A stretch of 64,000 bases of DNA from CAVQCX01 sp963711095 (lineage in GTDB: Bacteria; Pseudomonadota; Gammaproteobacteria; Chromatiales; Chromatiaceae). The stretch spans positions 12,223-76,222 of the forward strand of contig CAVQCX010000031.1 of the NCBI GenBank assembly GCA_963711095.1. The letters run 5' to 3'. Of the stretch, positions 8,160 through 17,858 are shown piece after piece; the first letter of the stretch is position 1; the number at the start of each line of letters is the position of its first letter. The notes beneath the pieces are model-generated. The model made no database searches. It saw only the letters and a list, made by a program, of their open reading frames with translations, and was not told where the DNA came from. A program made the translations under genes and the position numbers.

Positions 8160-9343
8160 CTACGCTCCCCAATGCCCGCTGCGCGGCAGCTCCGATAGAC
8201 GGTCCATCACATACCCCCAAGGTATGCGCTCTTGCTCCAGGCGGACACCAGGGCCCCAGCGACCGGTGCACAGGGTCTGATATAGCGCCGACTCCGCTGC
8301 ATCCAATTTCGGCAGCTCCCGCCCGTAGGCAGGACTCAATTCGTGTGACCACAGCTCCCGGTGAGCGAGCAGCGTCTCCTCGTCCATCAGCAGGCTCCTG
8401 GCCTGGGGCAGGTATTGCCGCAGCCGGTCCAGTATCGCCACACCGTGCGTATCCAGGTCGCCCCAGTCGTAACAGGGCAGGGACCCCAGCCAGGGGATCT
8501 CTCCGAAGGGCTCCACGGCGTACCCTTGGCCCATGAAGGCCACCGTGCCCGGCAAGTCCTCCAGGGCCAGACCGGTCTGCAGGTTCTCGACAATCAGCAC
8601 CTGCTCCACCGGTAGTTCGAGGGCCGCAAGCTCGGCCACCGGGGCCTGGATGTCCCCCAGGCCGCCGATCCGCTGGCGCAGGCCGGGGTCCAGTACCCGC
8701 ATGCGCAGCATCACCGGCAGGCGCCGCAGGCCGGTGAGGGCGTAGAGATCGTCGGTCGAGCCCTCTCCAGCGATGGCGCCCAGCCAGTCCTTGACCACCT
8801 TCTGGCGCCCTTCCAGCCACTTGCTGTCCATGCCGGCGACCGGCAGCTGGCGGATGTAAAGATCAGAGCGGGGGTGGTCGAGGAGCCAGCGCAGCAGCTC
8901 GGTGAGCTGCTCGAGCTCCTGGTCCGGCCAGCCGGTGAGGACCTCGAGATGGCGGGGCAGGACGGCCGCGAGGGCCGGCCAGATTTCCAGAATGCCGAGG
9001 TAGCGCCGCCGGGCTCGTTGCCATTGCTCCGCCTGGCCGATCAGCGCCGCCACCGCCTCGGGGTCGGGCAGGGTCAGGGCCTCGGGCAGTCGCTGGGTGC
9101 CGAGCAGCGGCCAGCGCCGATCGGTCCAGCGCACCTCGCCGGGGCCCGGCCAGTGGGCTCAGCTCGCCTGCCAGGCGCGGACCGAGGCCAGGTGCTCCCG
9201 GGCCTGGCGCTCGCTGGGCACACCCAGGGGCAGGCTGAGCGGCCAGTCGCCGCCGCGGGCCAGCCAGTCGCGGCACTGGTTGCGGTAGCGGGTGGCGAGG
9301 CGCTCGCGCAGCGCCGCCGGATCAAGCAGGAAGGCTCTAGCCG
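8160..9343 (-). pseudogene. jetD: jetD copy 2, interrupted by a nonsense codon
   Basis: Nearly full-length relative of JetD at 12471-13655. Reading starts at RAFLLDPAALRERLATRYRN just after the jetC fragment and stops at TGA 9159-9161, where the intact copy has Trp63 (AWQASW). The frame then reopens (GTG 9134, MRWTDRRWPLLG) through IVENLQTGLAL and YDWGDLDTHGVAIL to the end at 8160. No start codon precedes the first segment because the jetC-jetD junction is deleted relative to the intact locus. It may still make a 324-residue N-terminally shortened product from the GTG, but it is best read as a pseudogene. Confidence 0.85.
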
Positions 9344-10433
9344 CCGAGCTGGTAGCGCAGGGCGGCCGCCAGGCAGGTGGTGGCGAGCTTCTCGCGCTGG
9401 CCGCCGGACTTGCCGGCCCCCGAGCGGTAGAGCTCCACCTCGGTGCCCTGGGCGTCCAGCTCCCGGCCGATGAACTCCACGTGCAGGCGCACGTCAGCAC
9501 CTACTCGCGCCAGCGCCGCTGGTCCGGGTCCTGGCCGCCGAGGCGCTGCACCAGGCGGCGCAGCACCAGGAAGCGCTCCTCGGCGGTTGCCCGGTCCAGC
9601 TGCCAGGCGTGGCCGAGCACCTGCTGGACCTCCTGGCGGAAGGCCCGCACGTCTTCCAGGTGGCGGTCGGCGATGGCGATCTGCAGGTGGGTGCCGGGAT
9701 TGAACTCGGCGTCGGCCAGGCCCTCGTTCACCGATTCCATGCGCGCGTAGATGTCCTTGCGGGCCTGGGACAGATGGGCGTTGAGGGCGGCCAGGTTCTC
9801 GGTGCTCTGCTCCTTGAGCATGTCGAAGAAGCGCTGCTCATGGCCGGGCAGGCCGTCGCGCTCCAGGCGCTGCAGCAGGGCGAGGAAGTCCGGCGCGGCC
9901 TCCAGAGTCGCGTCGAAGTCTGCGCCCTCCTGGGGCCACTCGCGCTTGAGCTCGGCGAAGGCGCGCTCGATGGCGCGCACGCCCTGGGCACGCTCCTCGC
10001 GCCGGCCCTTGAGCTCATCTTGGATGGCGCGCTCGGTGCGGCGGCGGCGCTCGTCGAGGTTCTCCAGGCTGAGCGCCCCAGCGGCGGCGAAACGCGCTTC
10101 CAGCAGCGGGCGCTGCTGCGGGCTGGGGCGCACGGCGGAGGCCAGGCGCTGCTCAAGCGTCTCACGCTCCCGGGCGAGCCGCTCGAGCTCGGCGGCGAGC
10201 TGCTGGCGGTCGGCGCGCACTTGGACCAGGGCGTCCCGGGCCGAGCGGATCTCCGCGCGCTGTTGCTCGATGCGCTCGCCCAGGCGCTGCAGGGCGACGT
10301 TGCCCTGGCGCAGCTCCTGGAGCTGGCGCTCGAGGGCCTGGAGGTGATCCAGCGCCGCGGCGATGTCGATGTCCTGCCAGTCGAGCTGGATCAGGGCGAT
10401 GCAGGCCTGGGCCCGGCCCTGCTGTGAAACGGG
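9337..10433 (-). pseudogene. jetC: jetC fragment (copy 2), coiled-coil and part of C-terminal ATPase
   Basis: Matches JetC (13825-17175) from about residue 664 to about 1022. It has long heptad-like Arg/Glu/Leu-rich coiled-coil segments (RARDALVQVRADRQ style) and the HLEDVRAFRQEVQQVLGHAW region. The frame is broken by a TAG at 9501 with an adjacent one-base deletion. The last part (GAGKSGGQ and ALRYQLGG) survives in another frame and ends at a stop fused directly to jetD copy 2. Walker A and Walker B are both absent, so it cannot be an ATPase. The 5' break lies next to a 48-bp perfect palindrome. Confidence 0.88.
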
Positions 10434-10434
10434 C

Positions 10435-10482
10435 GGGGTCAGTTCTCGCATGATAGCATGCTATCATGCGAGAACTGACCCC
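10435..10482. repeat. 48-bp perfect palindrome
   Basis: ggggtcagttctcgcatgat followed by agca and its exact reverse complement, centred between 10458 and 10459 (gca|tgc). The outer arms are ggggtcag/ctgacccc, the core of the dispersed REP-like motif family. It sits at the point where jetC copy 2 loses homology to the intact gene. It could form a cruciform or hairpin, and may be a REP doublet (BIME-like) or the scar of a small element. Confidence 0.85.
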
Positions 10483-10527
10483 AATTTCGCGAGTCACGGG
10501 ATCGGGTCTCATCTTGTAACATCTGGA

Positions 10528-10549
10528 GAAAATAAATCTGTCACCTTTT
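10528..10549 (+). repeat. dispersed aaataaatctgtc motif
   Basis: aaaataaatctgtcacctttt, a variant of the motif at 2339-2359 and 55981-56019. It lies 46 bp from the palindrome, in the spacer between the jetC fragment and the lipoprotein gene. Confidence 0.45.
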
Positions 10550-10571
10550 CTGCTCGATCACGGCCAATGAA

Positions 10572-10598
10572 GCCCTCACCCCGCTACGGGGTGAGGGC
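10572..10598 (-). terminator. perfect 12-bp stem-loop downstream of the lipoprotein gene
   Basis: gccctcaccccg / cta / cggggtgagggc is a perfect 12-bp stem with a 3-base loop. It lies about 75 bp beyond the stop of the minus-strand lipoprotein gene. It could act as a transcription end, although there is no long T run; equally it could be another REP-type hairpin. Confidence 0.5.
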
Positions 10599-10670
10599 AG
10601 GGTTTCCTTCCCGAAAAACGGCGCGCTATACGGTTTTCACGCAGAGGCATCCCGCCGTAAAGACCCCAGA

Positions 10671-12269
10671 TCAGGGCCTCTGGAAGAATTTTGCGACACG
10701 CGTGTAATAGCCGTTGGCGTAGTCGCGCGCCAGGCTCAGCGAGCCGTCGCTGGAAAGGCTGATCAGCTTGTAACCGGAAGGGGGACTGCCGCCAGTTACA
10801 TCGGGATCATTGGTGAAATACGCCGTGGCAATCATGTTACCGGCGTGGTTGATGCTCACCGTGCGGTACATCTCGCGGATGGCGCTGCTGTCCGTCAGCC
10901 ACGTACCACCGCAACCGACGTACTCGTTACTGCCGGCCGAGCTCGCCGGCGACAGCGAAGCACCGTCGAAGTCGAAGGACTTCAGTCCGCACCAGCCGGA
11001 GCTCACGACGCGCGACCCGTTGTCTGCCACCGCAACTTCTCTGGCCTGCTGGTCGGCGTTGGTTGAGATGGCGTCGATCTGCGCCGGCGCATCGGGGTTG
11101 GTCAGGTCATACACCCGGATATACCAGCCGCCGTGATAGTCGGCAACGTACATATCGGATCCGACGATGACATTGGTATCGCCACCCCCGACATTGGTCG
11201 ATGTCATCGTGATGGACGGTGCCGTCGTATCAACCGTAAAGACACTGTCGCCGTTGTACACATGCGCGTTGTCTGCCGACACACCTACGCCATGCATGAA
11301 CGTCATGTCTGTGGCGCTGGATGCGAGCAGGCTCAGGTCGCCCGTGGTACTGTCCACGCCCCACATATCCACGCCGTCCAGATCATCGTCCTGGTTATAC
11401 AGGTAGTTGCCATCCGCTGAAAAATTCAGGTCGACCGGGGTGTTGGTGCCCGACGCGTCCATGGCCCGTGTCGCTTTCTCGAAGGTCAGCCGACCCGTAA
11501 TCCAGTTGACGGCAAATCGAGAAATGAGGCCCGCGTCCCAGCAATACGGAACGCCCTGCCAGCACTCGTAGGTTGAGGTGACATAGACCCATTTCCCGCT
11601 GGGGTGCATGGCGATGCCGAAGATCGTGTAATTGGTGCCGATCATCAAGTTCACGTTGCCGCTGGTGGTGGCGGAATTGGCGGATGTGACCGTGAAGGTA
11701 TCGGCACCGACCATGGTGATCTTGGCCGTCTGATCGACGGCGCTACCGCTGGTGAACCCGAGCTCCACCGTGGAATGGTTCGGTAGGTTGTGATTGGGCA
11801 CGGTAATCGTGATGGTGGTACCGGACTGGGCGTATGTGCCGGCCAGCGTGGTCACGGGGTTACGGTACAACGTGCCATTGGTAATGGTGCCGGAGGCCGT
11901 GTCCTGGACGGTAAACGTGTCATTGTCCACGTAAGTCGCCTGGTACAGCCCGCTGGTGGCCGTGCCGCCCGTGCCGGCGGAGAATTCGAGGTCGACCCAC
12001 CAGCCATCGTGGATATCATGGCCGGGGATCGTCACGGTTACCGTGTTGCCGCTCCTCGTGTAGCTACCCGGTATCCCCGGGATGGTGGCGCTGCCCAGCT
12101 CCCTCGCCCCGATGGAAGACACCCTGGCAGTTTTCAGCGTGCTGCCGTCGGAGATGAACAGCAGCTCCCCGGGCGATCTGACACGGTTGCAGCCGGATAA
12201 TGCCGTCGTCAGCAGCACGATTGAAAGAGGTAGCAGGAGATTCGTCAATAACTTGGCGTTTTTCTTCAT
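10671..12269 (-). CDS. surface lipoprotein with two Ig-like repeats and a predicted beta-propeller
   Basis: 532 residues. MKKNAKLLTN ... LLTTALSGC is a lipoprotein signal peptide with the acylated Cys at 27. Residues about 65-140 and 140-210 form two related beta-rich repeats, each opening G-S/T-Y-x-x-S-G-x-T-(I/V)-T-(I/V) and containing D-T-F-T-V. From about 215 the sequence shows repeated propeller-like blades (FGIAMHPSGKWVYVTS, LNFSADGNYLYNQDD, VGVSADNAHVYNGD, EVAVADNGSRVVSSG), as in YncE/lactonase-type WD40-like proteins. Probably anchored in the outer membrane; ligand unknown. It lies between Wadjet fragments, which suggests the duplicated segment was inserted around it. Confidence 0.7.
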   Translation of the reverse strand: MKKNAKLLTNLLLPLSIVLLTTALSGCNRVRSPGELLFISDGSTLKTARVSSIGARELGSATIPGIPGSYTRSGNTVTVTIPGHDIHDGWWVDLEFSAGTGGTATSGLYQATYVDNDTFTVQDTASGTITNGTLYRNPVTTLAGTYAQSGTTITITVPNHNLPNHSTVELGFTSGSAVDQTAKITMVGADTFTVTSANSATTSGNVNLMIGTNYTIFGIAMHPSGKWVYVTSTYECWQGVPYCWDAGLISRFAVNWITGRLTFEKATRAMDASGTNTPVDLNFSADGNYLYNQDDDLDGVDMWGVDSTTGDLSLLASSATDMTFMHGVGVSADNAHVYNGDSVFTVDTTAPSITMTSTNVGGGDTNVIVGSDMYVADYHGGWYIRVYDLTNPDAPAQIDAISTNADQQAREVAVADNGSRVVSSGWCGLKSFDFDGASLSPASSAGSNEYVGCGGTWLTDSSAIREMYRTVSINHAGNMIATAYFTNDPDVTGGSPPSGYKLISLSSDGSLSLARDYANGYYTRVAKFFQRP

Positions 12270-12470
12270 GATCCATTATCCCCATCGACAGGAGCGGCGA
12301 GTGAGCCGCTTACCTTGTGATTCACCGGCGTTCCGGAAGAACCCAAAGCCCCGTACAGACAGATCCGGACGAAGTATAGGTGAAATACCGGCGCATGGAG
12401 CGAGTGATTCTGAGCTCACTTGGTTCCAAGACCCGGGTTACCTGGCGGTCCCTATGACCCCAGCGGTTCC

Positions 12471-13655
12471 TTACTCGGAGCGCTCTGGCTCCCGCAGCTG
12501 TTCGATTCTTTTCATCACATACCCCCAGGGAATGCGCTCCTGCTCCAGCCGCACCCCGGGGCCCCAACGGCCATCGCACAGGGCCTGGTACAGCGCCGAC
12601 TCCGCCGCGTCCAATCTCGGCAGCTCCCGCCCGTAGGCAGGTCTCATCTCGTGGGACCATAGCTTCCGGTGGGCCATCAGAGTCGCCTCGTCCATCAGCA
12701 GGCTGCACGCCCGCGGCAGGTACTGGCGCAGTCCGTCCAGTATGGCCAGGCCGTGGGTATCCAGGTCGCCCCAGTAGTGGCAGGGTAGGGCGCGCAGCCA
12801 GGGGATCTCGCCGAAGGGCTCCACCGCATAGCCCTGGCCCATGAACGCCACCGTGCCCGGGACGTCTTCCAGGGCCAGACCGGTCTGCAGGTTCTCCACA
12901 ATCAGCACGCGCTCGACGGGCAGCTCCAGGGCGGCCAGCGCGGCAACCGGTGCCTGGATGTCGCTCAGGCCGCCGAGCCTCTGCCGCAACCCAGGGTCCA
13001 GCACCCGCATGCGCAGCGGCACCGGCAGGCGCTTGAGGCCGGTCAGGGCGTAGAGGTCGTCGCTCGAGGTCTCACCCAGGATGGCGCCCAGCCAGTCCTT
13101 GACGACCTTCTGGCGTCCCTCCAGCCACTTGCTGTCGATGCCGGCGACCGGCAGCTGGCGGATGTACAGGCCGGAGCGCGGGTGGTCGATGAGCCAGCGC
13201 AGCAGCTCCGTGAGCTGGTCGAGCTCGCGGTCGGACCAGGCGGTGAGGACCTCGAGATGGCGGGGCAGGACGGCCGCGAGGGCCGGCCAGATTTCCAGAA
13301 TGCCGAGGTAGCGCTGCCGGGCTCGTTGCCATTGCTCCGCCTGGCCAATGAACGCCGCCACCGCCCCGGGCTCGTCCAGCGTCAGAGTTTCGGGAAGACG
13401 CTGGGTCCCCAGCAGCGGCCAGCGCCGGTCGGTCCAGCGCACCTCTCCGGGGCCAGTCCAGTGGGCCCAGCTCGCCTGCCAGGCGCGCACGGACGCCAGG
13501 TGCTCCCGGGCCTGGCGCTCGCTGGGCACACCCAGGGGCAGGCTGAGCGGCCAGTCGCCGCCGCCGGCCAGCCAGTCGCGGCATTGGTTGCGGTAGCGGG
13601 TGGCGAGGCGCTCGCGCAGCGCCGCCGGATCAAGCAGGAAGGCTCTAGCCCCCAT
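12471..13655 (-). CDS. jetD: JetD, Wadjet system nuclease subunit (full length)
   Basis: 394 residues, the usual JetD length: an N-terminal DUF3322 arm/CAP-binding region (about 1-200) and a C-terminal DUF2220 Toprim-like nuclease domain. The catalytic pattern is visible: Glu254 in LIVENLQTGL and Asp297/Asp299 in YWGDLDTHG. In Wadjet, JetD cuts circular DNA after the JetABC SMC-type motor has extruded a loop, which protects against plasmids. The start ATG (13655) lies inside the terminal inverted repeat of a 168-bp element that separates it from jetC, so its native start was probably displaced. It is the only one of three jetD copies without an interruption. Confidence 0.9.
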   Translation of the reverse strand: MGARAFLLDPAALRERLATRYRNQCRDWLAGGGDWPLSLPLGVPSERQAREHLASVRAWQASWAHWTGPGEVRWTDRRWPLLGTQRLPETLTLDEPGAVAAFIGQAEQWQRARQRYLGILEIWPALAAVLPRHLEVLTAWSDRELDQLTELLRWLIDHPRSGLYIRQLPVAGIDSKWLEGRQKVVKDWLGAILGETSSDDLYALTGLKRLPVPLRMRVLDPGLRQRLGGLSDIQAPVAALAALELPVERVLIVENLQTGLALEDVPGTVAFMGQGYAVEPFGEIPWLRALPCHYWGDLDTHGLAILDGLRQYLPRACSLLMDEATLMAHRKLWSHEMRPAYGRELPRLDAAESALYQALCDGRWGPGVRLEQERIPWGYVMKRIEQLREPERSE

Positions 13656-13820
13656 TTCTCACCACTGTTCCACTGCGGCTGCCGATCCGCTCGCCGTGGC
13701 GGGGCGTACTCGCTTCAGCCGGTTTGACGTAGTGTCGGCTACGCCGGCGCCGTCTTCCGCTCCGTGCGCCCCGCCACAGCGGCGCCTCGACGCCCTCGCT
13801 ACGAACCGCGGTGAGAAATG
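13653..13820. mobile_element. 168-bp inverted-repeat element (MITE-like) between jetC and jetD
   Basis: Ends are the exact inverted repeats catttctcacc (13653-13663) and ggtgagaaatg (13810-13820). Inside lies a second pair, gtggcggggcg (13696-13706) and cgccccgccac (13767-13777), so the whole element can fold into a long hairpin. It contains no gene. It occupies the space where jetC and jetD normally abut or overlap, five bases past the jetC stop, and supplies the ATG of jetD. No clear target-site duplication is seen. Confidence 0.65.
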
Positions 13821-13824
13821 CGGG

Positions 13825-16800
13825 CTACGCACGGGCCTGGGCGGGTAGGCGCAGTCGCTGCTGCTCGGTGTCGTACTCGATGGGCAGGGTGGCGGAGCGT
13901 TTGCGATCGGCGATGTCCACGAAGCAGGCTCCGCCGATGAACGGCTCCAGGGTCATGACCGATTTGAGCGGGGTGGCGACGATCATCTGGAAGCCGAAGC
14001 GCTCGAAGATCCGCATGGCAAGCTCCGTGAACTCGTTGTCCGCCTTGCCGAAGGCCTCGTCCAGCACCACCGGGGCGTAGATCGGGAAGCCGCCCTCGGC
14101 GCCGCCGAGCTGGTAGCGCAGGGCGGCCGCCAGGCAGGTGGTGGCGAGCTTCTCGCGCTGGCCGCCGGACTTGCCGGCCCCCGAGCGGTAGAGCTCCACC
14201 TCCGTGCCCTGGGCGTCCAGCTCGCGGCCGATGAACTCCACGTGCAGGCGCACGTCGAGCACCTGCTCGCGCCAGCGCCGCTGGTCCGGGTCCTGGCCGC
14301 CGAGGCGCTGCACCAGGCGGCGCAGCACCAGGAACCGCTCCTCGGCGGTTGCCCGGTCCAGCTGCCAGGCGTGGCCGAGCACCTGCTGGACCTCCTGGCG
14401 GAAGGCCCGGACGTCTTCCAGGTGGCGGTCGGCGATGGCGATCTGCAGGTGGGTGCCGGGATTGAACTCGGCATCGGCCAGGCCCTCGTTCACCGACTCC
14501 ATGCGCGCGTAGATGTCCTTGCGAGCCTGGGAGAGGTGGGCGTTGAGGGCGGCCAGGTTCTCGGTGCTCTGCTCCTTGAGCATGTCGAAGAAGCGCTGCT
14601 CGTGGCCGGGCAGGCCGTCGCGCTCCAGGCGCTGCAGCAGGGCGAGGAAGTCCGGCGCGGCCTCCAGAGTCGCGTCGAAGTCCGCGCCCTCCTGGGGCCA
14701 CTCGCGCTTGAGCTCGGCGAAGGCGCGCTCGATGGCGCGCACGCCCTGGGCACGCTCCTCGCGCAGGCCCTTGAGCTCATCTTGGATGGCGCGCTCGGTG
14801 CGGCGGCGGCGCTCGTCGAGGTTCTCCAGGCTGAGCGCCCCACCGGCGGCGAAACGCGCTTCCAGCAGCGGGCGCTGCTGCGGGCTGGGGCGCAGGGCGG
14901 AGGCCAGGCGCTGCTCAAGCGTCTCACGCTCCCGGGCGAGCCGCTCGAGCTCGGCGGCGAGCTGCTGGCGGTCGGCGCGCACTTGGACCAGGGCGTCCCG
15001 GGCCGAGCGGATCTCCGCGCGCTGTTGCTCGATGCGCTCGCCCAGGCGCTGCAGGGCGACGTTGCCCTGGCGCAGCTCCTGGAGCTGGCGCTCGAGGGCC
15101 TGGAGGTGATCCAGAGCCGCGGCGATGTCGATGTCCTGCCAGTCGAGCTGGACCAGGGCGACGCAGGCCTGGACCCGGCCCTGCTGGGCGATGCGTTGCT
15201 GCTGCAGCTCGGCGAGCCTGCGCTCCAAGGCCACGATGGCCTCGGCCAGCTCCTGGGCCCGGCGGGTGTAGAGGGCGAGCTTCTCGCGGTTGTCGAAGCC
15301 CAGCACCCAGCGGCGGCGGTCATCCACGCGGGTGCGGTCGTCCTTCTCGTGGCGGGTGAGGCCGTGGCGCACCTGGCCCTCGCGGGTCAGGGCGCGCTCG
15401 GCGCGTCGGAAGTCGCGCAGGTTGTCCACGCACGCATAGTCGAAGCGGCGCGCCAGCTCCGCCTCCAGCCAGGGGCGGTAGCTGGTCTCGCGCAGCTCCA
15501 GCTTGCGCACCAGGGACTGGGGGCCCGGGGGCTGCAGGTCCGCCGGGCGGGCGTCGGCCACCCGGTAGTAGACCAGCCGCTGGCCGAGGTGGGTGTCGTT
15601 GACGTACTGGGAGACGGCGGCATAGCGGCGCTCCTCCACCAGCAGGGACAGGGCGAAGCCGTGCAGCACCCGCTCGATGGCCCCGCGCCAGTCGCTGGCC
15701 TCCTCGCGCACCTGGATCAGCTCGCCGACGAACGGCAGCTCGGACTCGGCCAGCCCCAGGGCCTCGGCCAGGGCGCGGCGCAGGTCCAGCATCCTGGCGT
15801 CGATGTTGGAGGGCTGGCGCTGCATGGCCTCCACCTCCCGGCGCACCGCCACGAACTCGGTCTCCAGGCTGATCCGCTCGTCGCGCAGGTGGTCGCGGTT
15901 GGCCTCGGTCTGCTCCTCGGCCTGTTGCCAGGACTCGGCGATGCTGCGGGCCTCGCCGATGTGCTCGGCGTAGGCCTGGGGGTTGTCGGGCAGCCGCCAG
16001 CCCAGGGTGGCGCAGGCGGCCTCGGCCTGGCCGCGCCGCTTCATGCGCTCGTCGCGCTGCTTCTCCACCTCCTGGTACTGGCGCTGCAGATACTCGATGC
16101 GGTCGCCGCCGCACTGGCGGTGCTCGGCCTCCAGGGTCGCCAGGGCCTCTTCCAGGCGGTCGAGGCCGTCCTGGCGCTGGCGCTCCTCGGCCTCCAGGCC
16201 CAGGTCGCGGGTGCGCAGCCGCTCCATGCGCCCCTCCAGCAGGCCGATGCGGGTCTCGTCGCACCAGCCGTCGATGGCGAGCAGCAGCTGGTCGCGCTCG
16301 CTGATCGAGCGGTCGAGCTCCTGCACCCGGGCGTAGGCGTCCCGGGCGGGCTTGAGGGTGTCCACCTGGCGGCGGGCGGTGACCACCTCCTGGTGGGCGG
16401 CGTCCAGCTCGGCGAACTCGGCCACCAGCCGGTCGGCGGCGGCGAAGGTCTCCGGCTCGTCGAGCATGAACTCGCGCAGGAAGCTGTTGAGGTCCCCCAG
16501 GTTCTTGGCCGACTGGGTCTTGTGCAGCAGCTTCAGGGCCATCTCGGAGTCTATGCCGAGCAGCCGGCGGAAGCGCTCGGCATAGGGACGGAAGGTGTCG
16601 CCGAAGTGGTCTGCATCGGTCAGGAGACGCTTGAGGGCGCGCACGTCCAGGTCGAAGCCGTCGAGCTCCCGGGCCACGTCGAAGGCGCGCTCGGTGATCA
16701 TGAAGTGGCGCTTGACGTCGGCGTTGGCCGAGGCCACCCCACGCAGCCAGTAGAGCTGGATCAGGCTCACCTGGCGGCCCTCGCCGTTGGCGAAGGTCAG

Positions 16801-17175
16801 CGCCAGGGCCGACCAGGTGGTGCCGTTGCGCAGGAAGCGGGTGGCGATCTCGCCGGACTCTATGTCCTTCTGGTCGCCCCAGGCGCCGCGCACGTAGGAG
16901 GCGAGGTTGCGGTCGCGCCGGCTGCGCTCGCCCTCACGCGCCGCGGCGTTGAACACCAGCCACTGCGGTGGCACCAGCAGCGCCGCCAGGGCATCGAGCA
17001 GGGTGGATTTGCCCGAGCCGGAGCGCCCGACGATCAGGAATCCGTCCTCGGCGATGGCGATGTCGTGCAGGTCCGAGAAGGTGCCCCAGTTGAGCACCTG
17101 CAGCCGGCGCATGCGAAACTGCCGGGCGCGCTGCAGGGCCGCCACATCCACCAGCATGTCCGTCTGCCAGGTCAA
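13825..17175 (-). CDS. jetC: JetC, Wadjet SMC/MukB-like ATPase
   Basis: 1116 residues. The N-terminal head has Walker A GRSGSGKST at 50-58 after LQVLNWGTFSDLHDI. A very long Arg/Glu/Leu-rich coiled coil fills about 240-900, with a hinge-like middle (about 470-600, LALSLLVEERRYAAVSQYVN). The C-terminal head has the signature region GAGKSGGQREKLATTCLAAA at about 1000 and Walker B PVVLDEAFGKAD at about 1040. This is the DNA-loop-extruding motor of type I Wadjet. ATG 17175 overlaps the jetB stop by 4 bases. No interruption was found, so this is the intact copy. Confidence 0.95.
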   Translation of the reverse strand: MTWQTDMLVDVAALQRARQFRMRRLQVLNWGTFSDLHDIAIAEDGFLIVGRSGSGKSTLLDALAALLVPPQWLVFNAAAREGERSRRDRNLASYVRGAWGDQKDIESGEIATRFLRNGTTWSALALTFANGEGRQVSLIQLYWLRGVASANADVKRHFMITERAFDVARELDGFDLDVRALKRLLTDADHFGDTFRPYAERFRRLLGIDSEMALKLLHKTQSAKNLGDLNSFLREFMLDEPETFAAADRLVAEFAELDAAHQEVVTARRQVDTLKPARDAYARVQELDRSISERDQLLLAIDGWCDETRIGLLEGRMERLRTRDLGLEAEERQRQDGLDRLEEALATLEAEHRQCGGDRIEYLQRQYQEVEKQRDERMKRRGQAEAACATLGWRLPDNPQAYAEHIGEARSIAESWQQAEEQTEANRDHLRDERISLETEFVAVRREVEAMQRQPSNIDARMLDLRRALAEALGLAESELPFVGELIQVREEASDWRGAIERVLHGFALSLLVEERRYAAVSQYVNDTHLGQRLVYYRVADARPADLQPPGPQSLVRKLELRETSYRPWLEAELARRFDYACVDNLRDFRRAERALTREGQVRHGLTRHEKDDRTRVDDRRRWVLGFDNREKLALYTRRAQELAEAIVALERRLAELQQQRIAQQGRVQACVALVQLDWQDIDIAAALDHLQALERQLQELRQGNVALQRLGERIEQQRAEIRSARDALVQVRADRQQLAAELERLARERETLEQRLASALRPSPQQRPLLEARFAAGGALSLENLDERRRRTERAIQDELKGLREERAQGVRAIERAFAELKREWPQEGADFDATLEAAPDFLALLQRLERDGLPGHEQRFFDMLKEQSTENLAALNAHLSQARKDIYARMESVNEGLADAEFNPGTHLQIAIADRHLEDVRAFRQEVQQVLGHAWQLDRATAEERFLVLRRLVQRLGGQDPDQRRWREQVLDVRLHVEFIGRELDAQGTEVELYRSGAGKSGGQREKLATTCLAAALRYQLGGAEGGFPIYAPVVLDEAFGKADNEFTELAMRIFERFGFQMIVATPLKSVMTLEPFIGGACFVDIADRKRSATLPIEYDTEQQRLRLPAQARA

Positions 17176-17858
17176 GACGCCTCGTCCTCCTCGTTCTGCT
17201 CATCCTCGGCGGCGGCCGGCTGGAGCCGCTCGGCCGCGTAGACGCGGGTTAGCTCGACGATCTGCTCGGCGCTGAACAACAGCTTCAGGGTCGGGGAGAT
17301 CTCGAAGCGGTCCTCGCTGCCGCGGATGCCGCTGATCAGGCTGTTCTTCTTCACCTTCTCGATGGCTGCGGCGATGCGCTTGTCGAAGCCCGCCCGGTCG
17401 GTGTTGAGGCTGTGCTCGTAGAGCTTCATCTGCTCGCGCATCTCGGCGGTGGAGACCACCGCGCGCTCGCCGCGCACCTCGGCATCCGCCAGCAGCTGGC
17501 GCAGATACAGCAGCAGCACCGATTCCAGGAAGGTGAGGCGGGTGCGCCTGAGCAGTATGGGGCTCTCCAGCTCACCGGTGTCGGCCTGGCGCACGAAGGC
17601 CACCTGGGCGTCGGGGTCGAGCACCAGCTCCAGGAAGAGATCCGCCAGGCGCGAGCGCACGGACTCCTGGTAGCGCAGCAGCGCCGGCCAGAGCCGGCCG
17701 TGGCGCCGCCCGTCCAGCGACGGGCCGCTCAGCAGTTGCACCAGGACGCGACGGGCCTCCAGGGGCAGCTCGCCGCAGTCTCCCGGGTAGAGGGCCTGGG
17801 CGCCGGTCTCGGGCAGATCGACTTCGGTCGGCAGATGAGAATTATCCAGCGGTTCCAA
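17172..17858 (-). CDS. jetB: JetB, Wadjet MukE-like subunit (DUF4194)
   Basis: The likely start is TTG 17858 (LEPLDNSHLPTEVDLPETG), with an agagagg ribosome site 6-7 bases upstream, overlapping the jetA stop by 17 bases. An ATG at 17942 would lie 100 bases inside jetA. The body has LEARRVLVQLLSGPSL, SPILLRRTRLTFLESVLLLY, REQMKLYEHSLNTDRAGFDK and a winged-helix-like SGIRGSEDRFEISPTLKLLF. This matches the DUF4194 kleisin-associated subunit that bridges JetA and JetC. The tail is acidic (EDEQNEEDEAS). Translationally coupled to jetC. Confidence 0.88.
   Translation of the reverse strand: MEPLDNSHLPTEVDLPETGAQALYPGDCGELPLEARRVLVQLLSGPSLDGRRHGRLWPALLRYQESVRSRLADLFLELVLDPDAQVAFVRQADTGELESPILLRRTRLTFLESVLLLYLRQLLADAEVRGERAVVSTAEMREQMKLYEHSLNTDRAGFDKRIAAAIEKVKKNSLISGIRGSEDRFEISPTLKLLFSAEQIVELTRVYAAERLQPAAAEDEQNEEDEAS

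Noticed and set aside
14242..17241. 999-residue open frame on the plus strand opposite jetC
   Set aside because: Composition (Leu/Gly/Ala/Gln/Val-rich, no motifs) is the mirror of the high-GC jetC coding strand; jetC on the minus strand has clear Walker and coiled-coil features.
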